The translations under genes were made by a program, and so were the position numbers. 64,000 nt of DNA from Entoloma clypeatum (Eukaryota; Basidiomycota; Agaricomycetes; Agaricales; Entolomataceae), in the NCBI GenBank assembly GCA_963565915.1, contig OY751492.1:3844001-3908000 (forward strand), given 5' to 3'. The notes under the pieces were generated by a model that was not told the DNA's origin, searched no databases, and saw only the letters and a list, made by a program, of their open reading frames with translations. This document shows positions 20,781-32,337 of this stretch, one piece after another (positions within the stretch are counted from its first letter, which is position 1; each line of letters begins with the position of its first letter).

Positions 20781-21990
20781 ACTCCTCACTCGCACCTACT
20801 GGTGGCCTACCATACTGCATGATGTGAAGAAGTACGTGAAGGGTTGCGACACTTGTCAATGCAACAAGATTAACCGACAAAAGCGACATGCTCCGCTACA
20901 TCCCCATGCAGCACCAAGTCACCCATGGGAAGACATAGGAATCGATGTCGTGGGACCGATACCAGAATCTGATGGAAAAAACGCAATTCTGGTCATCACA
21001 GATAGACATTCAAAGATGCTTCACCTCATTCCGACAACTGTGGAACTATCGGCTGAAGGATTAGCCAAGATCTATCAGGATCAGATATGGAAGCTTCATG
21101 GGATCCCCAAGAAGATCATCAGCGATAGGGGACCGCAGTTCGCCGCGAAGTTCATGGAGATACTCTGCCGCATGCTAGGAATCAAGAGGAACCTGTCCAC
21201 CGCATACCACCCACAGACTGATGGACAGGCCGAGCGATCGCATCAGGAAACAGAAGCATTCTTACAAAACTTTGTCAACCATCTACAGGATGATTGGGCT
21301 GAATGGATCGCAATCGCAGAGTTCCAGTACAATGACAAAGAACATCAGGCAACGAAGCACACCCCATTCTACCTCAACTACGGTTTACATCCGTGGAAGG
21401 GAGAACTCGTGTTAGAAGATACCAATCTGGCCGCCAACGACTTCTTGAAAAAACTCAAACAGGCACAAGAAGAAGCCAATGCTGCGCTGAAACAAGCACA
21501 GGATCAGATGAAGAAGACAGTTGACACACGGCGAAGTCCGTCTCGGAACTACCGCATCGGAGACAAGGTGTGGCTGGAAGGGACTAACATCAGGACTGAT
21601 CGCCCCTCAAAGAAACTTGACGCACTCCGACATGGACCATTCAAAGTCCTAGAGAAGAAAGGAGTTAGCACGTACCTTCTTGATCTTCCGAAGACTTGGA
21701 AGATGATTCACCCTGTGTTCAACGAGACCCTGTTGTCACCATATGAAACTCCGAAGTACGCCATCCAGAAAAAGAAACCAGCTCCTGATCCGATCATCGT
21801 CGAAGGACGAGAAGAGTACCATGTGTCTACGATCCTAGACTCTCGAAAGTTCCGTGGAAAGATCCAGTACCTCGTCCAGTGGGAAGGATATGGTCCAGAA
21901 GAAAACACATGGGAGCCTCGAGCTAATGTTCAGAACGCTCAAGATTTGATCTGTGATTTCCATCGGCAGAACCCGTCTCGTCCACGATAA
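20766..21990 (+). CDS. Gypsy-1 integrase with chromodomain
   Basis: DDE integrase. Zinc-binding part retains HELLTRTYWWP and CDTCQCNK (the upstream His pair is lost in the deletion). Catalytic core: IGIDVVGPIP (D), ISDRGPQFAAKF (D) and AYHPQTDGQAERSHQ (E). C-terminal region with RIGDKVWLEG, then a chromodomain (YHVSTILDSRKFRGKIQYLVQWEGYG...NTWEP) that in chromoviruses targets integration to heterochromatin marks. The frame is open to the stop at 21988-21990. With no RT in the same element it can only act if expressed in trans. Confidence 0.9.
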
Positions 21991-22123
21991 AAGATGAGTT
22001 CTCAAAACCCATGGCAGCATCGACCTCATCAGTCAACCACACACCGAGTTCCCCGCTCTAGTCTTCTCCCTGCCCAATATAGCCACCCCATTCTACTTCT
22101 ATCTCTCCACCATCCTCACCGCC

Positions 22124-22450
22124 ATGTCAAACACCATCGTTACCTCCACCTCCACCACCGACGTCAACCCCGCCATCGCCGCCCTTATGAATGAAGCGCT
22201 CTCCATGAGAGACCAAATCCACGCCCTCGAAACTTCCCTTGCCAACCTCCTTCATCACCAGATGAATATCCGACTTCATTCATTGTCCAATCTCCCCGTT
22301 GCCCCAACTCCCGAAGAGAAACAAATTCTCGGGAACTACACCAGCACCCTCATCATTGAGAATCGACGTATTCGGCTGGCCATCAAGGGCCTTGAACTTG
22401 CCGTCGCCATCAATGAGGAGTTGATATACAATTGGAGCCTCAAGGAGAGC
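22124..22450 (+). CDS. Post-pol accessory ORF of Gypsy-1 (unknown function, truncated)
   Basis: Starts at ATG 22124, 134 bp after the pol stop, and runs 109 codons before entering the 3' LTR, where the frame continues artificially. About 70 percent identical at protein level to the same-position ORF of Gypsy-2 (51686-52054), with many third-position differences. Predicted mostly alpha-helical and likely coiled coil (ALSMRDQIHALETSLANLL), with conserved PTPEEKQILGNYT and ELAVAINEELI motifs. No signal peptide or membrane segment, so it is not env-like. The C-terminus and polypurine tract seen in Gypsy-2 are deleted here. Confidence 0.75.
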
Positions 22451-22451
22451 C

Positions 22452-22857
22452 CGTTACGGACTCTACGGTATGAGGACCACGTCATATCTTTTACTTATCG
22501 GCCCGACGTGGCGCCCTCTTGCGAACTCACTATGTCTAATATCTACTTTCGCAACCTTCGGTTCCCAGTCTGACTCACTACCTTACTTCGTCATCCCCTT
22601 TAGTATACTTCGTTCCTGTGCTGACTCGCTTTCCGCAGTCAGCTTACTCACTGTACATAGCCTTCTGCAGTCACCTTACTCATGCGCACTGCCTTCCGCA
22701 GTACTGACTCATCCGCTACCGCCTCTAGTCAGTACCTATATAAACCTCTTGTACTATAGTAGATTCCTTAGATTTAGCAATCACTTTGCTCTTTGCCTTT
22801 CCACTTCCTGCATACTCTGCCCGAACCTTGGAACGGTTTGTTACTGTAAGCATAACA
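22452..22857 (+). repeat. Gypsy-1 3' LTR
   Basis: Matches the 5' LTR; begins CGTTAC instead of TGTTAC and lacks the polypurine tract that precedes the Gypsy-2 3' LTR. Followed by the TTCTG duplication. Confidence 0.92.
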
Positions 22858-23075
22858 TTCTGAAGCACTTTGTATAATTTTTAGAAGTCCAGATAAGATA
22901 GAAATAATGAAATGTGCAGATTTCAGTAAAAGTGTCATATCTCCCTAATGAATGAGCCAAATTTGAAAAACAAATGTGCTGTGAGATCTCCTGAATGAGG
23001 AGAATCCAAAGCTGAAACAAAAAAGATTCATCAAATTTTCGACCTATTTTGCTCATATTCACCTCATCAAGTCTT

Positions 23076-23220
23076 TTAATTTTATTTGAAGGGTCTGAAT
23101 AGGTTTACATACACTGTTTCAATAGCATATGTATAGTATATTTAGAGTACAAATGTTGTGCAAAGGAGGAAGCTAGAAAATGTTGTTTTTTGTGTTTGAA
23201 AACACCATGCCACACTGTTC
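23076..23220. repeat. R1-derived 145-bp segment, first copy of direct duplication
   Basis: Nearly identical to 26288-26430 in the same orientation (TTTGAAGGGTCTGAATAGG ... CCACACTGTT). Present once in R1 copy B. The two copies bracket the pogo-like cassette. Confidence 0.88.
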
Positions 23221-26200
23221 ATCTAGTGTTTAAAAGTCCAGTCCAGTTCTTGGTTTTTTGCGGTTTATCCTTTTAAAGAAATGGCTTCGGAAATCCAGAT
23301 AAAATCACTAAAATTACCGAAATATTTGGGCAGATGGAGGACATAGAAAACCAGGGGGTCTTCTCTTGGATGAAAAGATTCTGCCCAGCCATTGTTGAGA
23401 TATTTCAACATGTTATAAAAGCAAATGGCAGCTAAAATAAATGGGGGTCATCTCTTGGATGATGAATTCCATCCAGTAGTTGTTGAGATATTCACAAAAA
23501 CAAATATCAATGAACCACCATTCAATGAGACAGTCACATCAGACGTGATGAAATTCTATATTTGGATACTATCTAATCTAATTGTCATCCATTTCGGTGT
23601 CCTCTCCATCATCGCTTGCCTGGTTTGCAGGGGTTTCCCCGTCTGATTCGTCTGATTCACTATCTGCTGGTTTTCTTGGTTGGGGAATAGGTTTCTCAAG
23701 CTGGTGTCGCTTTGGCTTTGACCAGTTCACACAGTGATTTTCTGATTTTGCAAGGGCTGATTCTTTTTGCCAGGCTTTGACAGCTTCTTGATGGGCAGTC
23801 CAAATATCAGTGTTGCACGCCTTCTGTTCATCCTCCAACTTTTTCCATGCTGCCAATGTCTCCAAATGTGATTCCCTCTTCCTCCTTCATTCCTCTTTCT
23901 CTTGTGCTGCATTTTTGATTGCTTCCTCCTGATCAACAATAGACTGGAAGAATTCATCGGCATCCAGTAACTTCACAAGCCCATCACCAAAAATTCAGTT
24001 CTTTGCTTTCTTCTTGCTTCGGTCTTCACTCTCATTCAGGTGGGAATGGACTTTTCTGACATACATGTTATGCAGTACTGTTGTGGCCTGCATGTTCACC
24101 ATCGCATGTTTTCTTTGCAAGTCTCGTGTTTCGGCCTTCTGTAATGCATCGAGAAGGCTTTCTTCATGCTTGATACATAACGACCCTTCAAGTAATAGCA
24201 AATATTGATTCTTGAATGGGGAAATAGTATATGGCTGGAATCTGGGCAGTGCAGAAGTTGATTGAGGCGGTGAAGTTGACTGAGGGATGTCGACACGAGA
24301 TCATGGACTGCAACACAAGTCGGGGTTGTGAGAAGAGAAGGTGCATCATCTTCCTCTTTATTATTTGCTGCTTGGCGAGCGAGATAATGATGTATTAGAT
24401 CAGTTGTAATGCGTGTTGGGCTATCAAGAGCTATTGGGACCGAAGCCTGTGTCGACGTAACACGACTTGGTGCAAGCATTGTGTCAGTAATGACACTGGG
24501 GTTGAACAGCACAATGCCTGTCACACGGAATGTAGACAGGATATTGTCATTTGTGAGTGTTTCAGTGTGGGCTCAGGCATATATGGCAAGAACGTTGGAC
24601 TTTGATACTTTGTGGCCACGCTCACATTCAAACTGATCACGGAATTTGCTCCAGGACTGTTTCAGAAGGCTGAAGATAACAATGTCAAGCCCTTGATAGA
24701 TATGTGTTGAATGTGAGGGGTAACAGAGTATGTGAATGCAATTTTGATGTGCATACTCCAGGAATGCACGTGTATAATGAGAATTGTGGCTGTCAACAAG
24801 GAGAAGGCGATGGCGACCTCCTGCTTTGTCCTGGGTTTGCTTGTTGAACTGTTTGATCCACTCAAGACCAATTTCTCCGTCGGTGTAGCCTTTCTTTGAA
24901 TGACCAAGACTTGAGATAGTATTGCATGTCAGTCATACAACCACGTTCAAGAATATATCAAACTCACAATGCCTTTAGTGGGTTGTCTTGCTTCCAGCTG
25001 GTCTGGAAGCCTTTGCCTTTGAATATCACAGCTGGAGGGATTGAGGTACCATTGGCACAGATGGTCACTATTACTGTAATGTTCTTCCTTCCCCCACTGC
25101 ATTGTTGATGCTGAACACCCTTTCCTGGCTGTTCATAGATGCGCTCTTTTTGACCAATACCTTCCTGCATCCCAGTCTCATCGATTCCAATAAGTTCTGG
25201 TGGAATAGGCTTCTCGCCATCTTCCCCCTTGATGGCCTTCTCGAGCTTCTCAAAGAAGTCTTTTTTGGCTGTTGGGTTTCCTGCTCACATGCACTGATGA
25301 TCAAGTGGATGTGACCAATAGGCTTTCAAGTGGTTATGGTTTCTCAAAAGCCATTGAGAAGTCCAGTTCTTTCCCACTCCTGGAAAATCATCTCCATAAC
25401 GTGCCTGACATATCTCGTTTACATGCTCTTCAATGCAATCCAGGCTGAAGGGAAACCCATCATCTGCAGATGACTGCAAAAACTTTATGAGTGACTCCGA
25501 TTCAGCTTTTGTGAGCCAGCCTTTTTCTGCATTGGATTGAGCTAAACTCTTTCCTTCCTTCAAGCGACGTGAAATGGTTTGCTTGTACAAACAAATCACT
25601 GCTTTATCCTCTTTCAAACACTGCTCCATCATTTCCTGACAGATATTCCGCAAACCTTTTGGCTTGTGGCCGAGTGTTGCAGGATCAGCATTATGTTTGA
25701 GCTGAAATAAATTCACTGCATGCTGGGTCCATTTATTGAGATATGCAAGTTGTATGCGTCGTTTTTGATCTGCGGACTTTGGTCTGCCAACCATTTGAGT
25801 ACAAGATTGCTTTGAAGCAGAGAGTGTGTAGAAGTATTCGTGGTGTATAGCTGCCAATGCAAAATAACGTGTCGCGATGAAGCTTCAGATGGGCTTTCCC
25901 CAAATAGAAACCATGATATGTGACATTCACCTTATCTCAATCTCACCTCTTGCACGATCTCCTTCATACCGCACAATAGCATAGCTCTTTCACTTGAAAT
26001 TATCTCCATTCTTTTCAATCTTAGTCTATTCAACAATTTGACACCAAAAAACCTTCAATTCCTTTCCTAACAGGGCCTCTAGCCTCAAATTAGCTTCAAA
26101 ACAACTATAAAATGTCAGATTATTCGATGTCACACCAGATACTTGACATGCAGCTGGAGCTGTGGACAGCTAAAACATAACCTTAGAATTTTGCAAAAAG

Positions 26201-26287
26201 TCCGAGGCCAAAAAGTGGCCAGGAAGGCATCCAAAGCCGTTTGTATCATTGACTGATGGTGTCTCAAAGAGCGGTGGATGACTGTAA
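23221..26287 (-). mobile_element. pogo/Fot1-like DNA transposon cassette inserted in R1
   Basis: 3.07 kb present in R1 copy A and absent from copy B. Carries a decayed CENP-B/pogo-type transposase on the minus strand. Clear terminal inverted repeats and a TA duplication were not found at the junctions; instead a 145-bp R1 segment is duplicated on both sides. Confidence 0.7.
23578..25890 (-). pseudogene. pogo/Fot1-family transposase (DDE_1, DD35D), degraded
   Basis: N-terminal DNA-binding part (25285-25857) includes a psq/CENP-B type helix-turn-helix region ending with YGDDFPGVGKNWTSQWLLRN. Catalytic part: GIDETGMQEG near 25180 (first Asp), ITVIVTICANGTSIPPAVIF, then LLVDSHNSHYTRAFLEYA near 24780 and STHIYQGLDIVIFS near 24690; the last two Asp are 35 residues apart, as in pogo/Fot1. 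A C-terminal acidic tail (DSESDESDGE) ends at 23578. The pieces lie in different frames with several stops, so the gene is dead. Confidence 0.88.
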
Positions 26288-26430
26288 TTTTATTTGAAGG
26301 GTCTGAATAGGTTTACATACACTGTTTCAATAGTATATGTATAGTATATTTAGAGTACAAATGTTGTGCAAAGGAGGAAGCTAGAAAATGTTGTTTTTTG
26401 TGTTTGAAACACCATGCCACACTGTTTATC
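26288..26430. repeat. R1-derived 145-bp segment, second copy of direct duplication
   Basis: See the first copy at 23076-23220; here the R1 sequence continues normally into TTTATCATGATTTACATTG as in copy B. Confidence 0.88.
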
Positions 26431-26570
26431 ATGATTTACATTGTGTTTTGATGCATCAATTTGGAGCACCAACTTTCTACCATCCATAGCTCATGTATAT
26501 AACTCTATATATACTTCCTATGAGTTTCTAAATATGTCTACATAAGGTAAGAATTATTTTTGTGGATTTT

Positions 26571-26770
26571 GGTGCCGCCCAACGGCCACTACTCGCTCAT
26601 AACAGCCACCACTCATGCCCAATGGCCCATTCATGTGCCCAACGGCCCTCTCTTGCACCCAACGGCCATTCTTTGCACCCAACAGCATCCCTTTGCGCCC
26701 AACGGTCCTGACTCATGCCCAATGGCCTCCATTCACACCCAACGGCATCCCTTTGCCCTCAACACTGTCA
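26571..26770. repeat. Minisatellite, GCCCAACGGC core, about 10 units
   Basis: Imperfect units of about 20 bp such as GCCCAACGGCATCCCTTTGC. The equivalent array in R1 copy B (60605-61240) is roughly three times longer. Confidence 0.85.
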
Positions 26771-26974
26771 ATCTGTGCTGTTATATCCATCTCCGAGTCT
26801 CCAATCCACTCTGATCATCCTCCAATATTCTGGACATCCATTACCTCTGCATCTCCGCACATTGCCATTGTGCATTTCATATTCATAACTCCATGCCTTT
26901 ATGCATTTCATATCCATATTCCCGTTGACTTATGCATTGCCACGCAGCATTGGGCTGTGCGTGTGTGTCCTTAG

Positions 26975-27180
26975 TCTTCTTTTACTTGTAATATATTGGT
27001 TTAAACCGGTTGAGACCAGTCCAGTCTCACTTCTTTGAGGTAAACGGAACCGATGCACCGGTCTTGCATCGGTCCAGTTCAGTTTTTTTGAGATCATGTG
27101 AACCAAAAAATCAGTCTCAGTCTTGGTCTCTAAATTTTGAGGGTCAAAACCTGGCCGAATCGGACCTTTAAACACTAATA
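26975..27180. repeat. R1 terminal module with GGTTTAAACC
   Basis: About 205 bp, matched in inverted orientation at 60374-60580. Contains TGGTTTAAACCGGTTGAGAC and ends in GGACCTTTAAACACTAA. Related motifs occur at 57670-58165 and 62528-62550. Confidence 0.7.
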
Positions 27181-27264
27181 GTGGGACATGCGAGAAACAG
27201 CATGAGAGAGACAAGAACGGCAAAGAAACGATACAGGACAGAGGACACACAAACGTGGGCTGAA

Positions 27265-27900
27265 CACACCACCCATAGAGGTGAGCACCTTGCCATCCAC
27301 ATCGCATCAGACCACTGACAAAACATGTGAGAAACAGCAGGGGACACACGAGCAACAGTGAGAAAGGCAGAATGTCAGAAAAGGCATGGGTGAGAGGAGA
27401 ACAGGCTGAACAGCACAGAAATTTAAATATGAGATAATGTGTGGGTAAGGGATGTGTGGGGACATGACAGGCGAGACAGGTGGGAACATGGATGGGAGGC
27501 AAGACAAGACAGGGAGCCAGACTGGTGCCACATCAACACACCCGGCCACATTTTCAGGGGGGGGGGATGGGGAGGTGCGAAGAGATGGGGGATGGATGTA
27601 CTATATGTTGTTAATTGTGTAATATATCCTACAAATGAATTGTTTTAATCATTTCTCTTGGGATTAATGCAATCCCAGGCTCCCAGCCAAAATCATGGAT
27701 ACAGTGGAGCCAACTACAAAGATAGATGCTATATCTATGGAGTGTGAAAGGTATGCTACATAATGAAGCACTGACATTATACAGCACTACATAGCCAGCC
27801 CTGATGCTATGGAGTGCTACACACTTGGCAATGTATGCTACAGCACTATGATGCTATGCAGTGCTATGTAGCGTAGCACAGGTCTGATTTGCTGATGCTA
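27265..27900. mobile_element. R2 non-autonomous repeat, copy 2
   Basis: Matches R2 copy 1 (7880-8404 plus 13847-13872) and shows the uninterrupted junction GCTATGTAGCGTAGCACAGG at the point where copy 1 carries the DIRS-like element. Ends with a GCACTACATAGC-type cluster (27760-27880). Confidence 0.7.
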
Positions 27901-28740
27901 TTTACCAGGAATCACAGTCAATGACACAGTAGCTTCTCCTTTATTCACTCACTAATTATAGCAAAACATTCTCCTGTTTTCCTTCGTGGAGATGTGGAAA
28001 TCACATTTCTATCGACATTGTGAAACTCCGGAATTACATTTCTGAAACCATCCATTTCTCCTCATCACAGTCTATGTACCACAAGCAAGGTGAGCCCCTG
28101 CGGCATGTGGAGCTTTTTGAGTGTTTCAGATGTGCCAAAAATTCTGGTTTCAGTAACAATTTAGGCACATGCTAAATAAACCATCTTGTAATTTTTTAGT
28201 ATCAGTATTTTTGTTATTGTTCTCAGATAAATGAAGATAATAAGTTTTGGTCCACTCAAAACTTGAGTTAAATCTACAGTTTTTGGCTGTGGTTTAAGCC
28301 ACTCTGAAACCTCATGTCTCAATATCATTTTCAGGTACATTGATAATCTGAACAAAACTAAAAATTTCATCATTAATTTCACCCCAACTCAATCTTTGAG
28401 CTTAAGTCATGCATTGAATCTTTTTTTCAAACTCAACATTTAGATGAGGTTTTCAGTTGGGTTGAAAACCTCAACTTTCCAGTGTGATGAGTCAAACTTT
28501 GCTTTGACCCTGGGCAATATCCAATTGCCCGAAATATGGACAACCTTGATCTTACCTCAGCAGATGGGCCAAAAATAGACCGCTGTACATGATGACTATT
28601 TGAGATAGATAGATTATATATATACGATAGCGAGCAGTACTCATACTATATACAGACAGCATATTGACGAAAAGATCTAGTACGTGAGTAGGAGGAAACA
28701 ACCACAGGTCAAACAGGAGAGAAACAATCCAATCTCCATC
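27901..28740. other. Spacer between R2 and the ste12 gene
   Basis: 840 bp, AT-rich, no gene seen. Two short perfect hairpins: GAGGTTTTCAGTTGGGTTGA (about 28446) and GGGCAATATCCAATTGCCC (about 28511). The proximal part must contain the ste12 3' UTR and polyadenylation site. Confidence 0.4.
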
Positions 28741-31700
28741 CTAAATCGTCACATGCTGCTGCTGACCCTGATGCTGATTCCCCGACCGATAAAACCCATC
28801 CCCCGACATTGACATTCCCCCAAACCCAGCAGCAGCACCATACCCCGCCCCCTGCTGCACCGGCCCTGGCAGCTCCGTCTCAAACACCCCCGGCGAATCC
28901 GTCGGCTGCCCAAACGGCGACTCAGTCCTCACCACCCCTCCATGAAACGGCGACTCCCCTCTCCCCCCATACACACCCCCACCAGGCCCTTCCAAACTGA
29001 TATTCATCAAATGCCTCATCTGCTCATTCACCCCCCCAACACCTCCACCCAACCCCAACCCAACCGACCCCCTCGACTCCGACCTCCTCTGCGGACCTCC
29101 ATACCCCTCCAGCGGAACCAATGAAAACGCCGGACTCGACTGCGCACTCCCCGCCCTCGACCCTACCGGCGCCGCATACGGGTGATACCCCCTCCCACCC
29201 GCACCTCCAAATCCAAGGCCCAGCCCAAGCCCCAGTCCCGAACTCCTCGGCGACCCCTCATAGTCCCCATTGCTACTCGCCGTCAACGGCCTCCTTATCG
29301 GCTCCCCATTCCTCAACACACTCGGCGTCATGCTCCTATGCCTCCTAATTGGCCCCGGCCCCCCACTCTCCACAACATTATTAGATCCAGCAGATCCATA
29401 CATCATCCCCCCATGATCAAATCCCAACTTATGCGACGGCGCCGACATCGTCCCATACTCCTCGCCGTACGACGAAGACGACACAGACGACGACGAAGAG
29501 TGCGTTCTGTATCCCGTATCCGGCGGTGACGCAAGCAGCGACGACCGGCTCCGGATGTGTGAAGCAGACGCAGAAGTGGAAGTGGAAGGAAGAGAAGGCG
29601 GAGGCGGCGACGGCGCGACGCTCAAATTACTGAACGCCGGACTCGGGTGTGTCCAGCTATTGTTGTTATTGTTGTTGTTGTCGTTCGCGTTTCCTTGTTG
29701 TCGACGGTGCTGCTGCTGCTGCCCCCCATTGGAAAATGCACCTTGCTGGTACCCAAACGCCGACGACGCGGCAGTGATCAGCCCCTCCTCATCCCCCGCA
29801 ACATCCCTCACATCCCCCTGCACCTCCACCTCACACATCTGTGCATCAAACTCCCCCGACCCCCCTGCTCCTCCCACCCCAAACGCCGCCGCCCCCGTGC
29901 CCACAAACCCACCCGCCGCCTCCCCATACATTTCCAACCCAGCCTCTCCAAACCTGCTGTACTCCCCCTCCATCTCCTCAAAATCGCTCTCCCCTCCTTC
30001 CCCACTAACACTCCCCCCACTGACGCTCCCCTCCCCAAGATCATGTTCATCCCCCCCACCCGCATCGATCCACTCCCCGACTCCCAACCCACCCATCCCC
30101 ATCCCCATCCCCATCCCAGCAGCACCCATCACCCCCTGCTCCCCACCCCGAACATGCGTCCGCATATGCTGGTTCAAATTATCGCTCCTCGAGAACCTCT
30201 TCTCGCAGTGCGAACAGACATACGGCCGCTCCATCGTATGCGTCCTCAAATGCCGCTTCAGATGCTCCATCCGCTTGAACATCCTCCCACACGAAAACAG
30301 TGGACACACAAACGCCTTCGTCTTTCCCCCCTCCCCAACATCCATCCCCTGGTTGTTGTTCTGATGTTGAGCCTGGTGTTGCGCCTCGGCAAATGTCGTG
30401 ACAGCGTACCCAGCCGACATGGCCGGCGGCGGCAGCGGCAGCGGGTAGGTATGCCTATGCACCAGCTCGTGGCTCCTCGTCCTCTGATGCCCGTGCCCAT
30501 GCCCATGCCCACTCACAGGACCTCCCCGCACCGCCGACATCTTCCCCAAGAACCGCTGCGCCTGGTTCTGTGGGTCCTCTCCAAAATACTCTCCCCCAAA
30601 CTGCGGCCTCACCGCATACCCCCCCTCATAGTCGTCCCCATGCCTCTCCCTACTAACACTCAAACTCGCATACCGCGCCCCACCACCACCGCTCTCCACC
30701 CCCGCACTCGCGCTCCTCCCCCTCTCCTCCTCCCTCCTCCCAGTAGGCACCTTCTTCTTCCTCTGCTTATACGACGGGTTCCCCTCAAGCCACGACCTCC
30801 CCATACCAAGCCCAATCGTGCCCTGCAGCGCCGGAGGCAACTTCCTCTTCCCCAAACGCCCCTCAGACGCGACCCCCTCATCCGCATCGCTCGCCTCGCT
30901 CTCCTCAGTCGTCTCCCCACCACCACCGGTATCGCTGAGGCTCCCAGCGGCGCCGCCGGCGGTGGTGGTGGAGGCAACGTCCTCGGTAGCCCGACGCACC
31001 GCTGCCTCAAGCTCGCCCTCGCCCTCACGCGTGCCCTGCGCCTTGCTGAACTGCTCATAAAGGCTGCGCTTGGGGTCGTACGTGAAGCTGAGCGCGGGCT
31101 CGCCGAGGACGAGCGTCGTGGGCTCCTGCCCTATCTTTTCGCGCTTGAGGTCGCGCTCGAGGGCATCGAGGAAGAGCCGGTCGTGAGGGACGGAGAACCT
31201 GTTCGTCGTCGCTCAGGATCTAGTGCGTAGTTTTTTCGAAAAGAAAATTGTACGTACCAGTAAAAGACTTTCTGCTTTTTCTGTGTGCGTATGCATTGGT
31301 ATTTGAACAATAGATCGAGGAAGGGGCTCTGTTTTCATTTTGTTTTGAATATTTATGGGAGGGAAGAAAGATATAGAGATTATGTTACCTTGGGTTCTTC
31401 CAAGCAAGCATCGACTCCAGGCTTCAGATTACGGAGATCGCTGAACACGCCCTCTTCAAACTTTTTCATGTTCCGAACTGGGCGGCCGAACGCCTAGCGC
31501 ATCGGGGAAAGAAATCAGCACCGCCTTCGACCCAAAACAAAACAAAAGAAAAAATGGACAAAAAAAACCCACCTCAAAACGAAATACCAGCGCCCTGACG
31601 ATATCCGTACCGGTGATATGATAGAGCCCATTCCATAGGACGCAGGAGACGTACTCCTGGGACGGGAGCAAGAAGCGATTCATCGCAGGATGGGAGTTGT

Positions 31701-32337
31701 TGAGGCCGCCCTGGGGGACGTCCATCATCGCATTGGGCGGGTAGGCGTTAGCGGTGGCCTCAGCGGCAGCAGCGGCTGTAGGCCCATCGGAGTCCCAGAG
31801 GGACGGCGCGGTGTGAAGGAAGAACTTGAGTCTGTCGAGGTGGGCGAGGCGTTCCTGCTCGAGGGGCTTGAGCGGGCGGGTGAGACCGTTGGAGAGGCCG
31901 GGGGTGGAGTTGGTGAATAGGCTGTCGCGGTCGCGGTCGTGGGAGGAGGGAGGGTGGTCATGGTCGGTGTCTTCGTCCATCGGAATGGGGTGGTGCGGAA
32001 GGGTCTGTGCGTGGAACTGGGCATGGAGATGGGCGTTACCCGGGCGGGCGGTGCGTTCGTTTGGGTCGAGGTCGTGGGGGGTGTCTGTGTGTGTGGATAC
32101 GTGGAGGGACTGGCCGTAGGATGAGATGGGTTGTGGACGGAGGCGGGGGTGGTGGGGGTATGGGTTTGAGGATGGGTAGGGGTTGGTGTAGAGGTCGAGG
32201 TGCCTTGGATGTGGTGATGAGTTGGTGGAGGAGGGGGTGGAAGAGATGTAGGTGTTATAGAGTTGGTAGTCCATCCTTGATCTTGCGGGGGAGGGTGGAT
32301 AACTTAAGTAGTTGTGTCGGCGTGAAGAATCCGCCAA
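28741..32337 (-). CDS. STE12: Ste12-like transcription factor (STE domain plus two C2H2 zinc fingers)
   Basis: Nuclear transcription factor acting below the mating/filamentation MAP kinase cascade in fungi. Four exons: 31573-32337, 31389-31493, 31258-31328, 28741-31198; introns of 79, 60 and 59 nt with GT-AG ends, and the joined frame gives 1132 residues. The STE homeodomain-like DNA-binding region spans about residues 165-380 ([75 protein letters not shown]), with intron positions inside it. The C2H2 pair lies near residues 610-665 ([20 protein letters not shown] and [19 protein letters not shown]), as in filamentous fungi but not in S. cerevisiae. The rest is low complexity (Gly, Ser, Gln/Asn tracts). 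Length exceeds many orthologues because of these tracts. Start is the first ATG with an open frame; upstream exons cannot be excluded. Confidence 0.95.

Larger units (their letters stand above)
17935..22857 (+). mobile_element. Gypsy-1: Ty3/Gypsy chromovirus copy, internally deleted
   Basis: Flanked by 5-bp duplications TTCTG (17930-17934 and 22858-22862). Order: LTR, Gag with two CCHC knuckles, aspartic protease, integrase with chromodomain, extra ORF, LTR. Reverse transcriptase and RNase H are missing: the sequence jumps from the protease-RT linker to the integrase zinc region near 20770, where the GACACA shared by both flanks marks a short-repeat deletion. The region before the 3' LTR is also shortened relative to Gypsy-2. 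Non-autonomous. Confidence 0.95.
16383..27180. mobile_element. R1 repeat, copy A, split by three insertions
   Basis: R1 sequence is present as 16383-16637, 17800-17934, 22858-23220 and 26288-27180. It is matched in inverted orientation by the uninterrupted copy B (60374-62215). The three breaks are a foldback element, the Gypsy-1 chromovirus and a pogo-like cassette. R1 has no recognisable gene; it contains a GCCCAACGGC minisatellite and ends in a module with GGTTTAAACC. Its transposon class is unknown. Confidence 0.75.

Noticed and set aside
26560..27000. CRISPR-like array from the regularly spaced GCCCAACGGC repeats
   Set aside because: Units are imperfect, about 20 bp, with no distinct spacers, and the sequence is a eukaryotic minisatellite inside a dispersed repeat.
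29647..31230. Long plus-strand open frame antisense to ste12 exon 4
   Set aside because: Pro/Arg/His-rich shadow of the Gly/Ser-rich ste12 coding strand; the ste12 frame has STE and zinc-finger motifs and consistent splicing.
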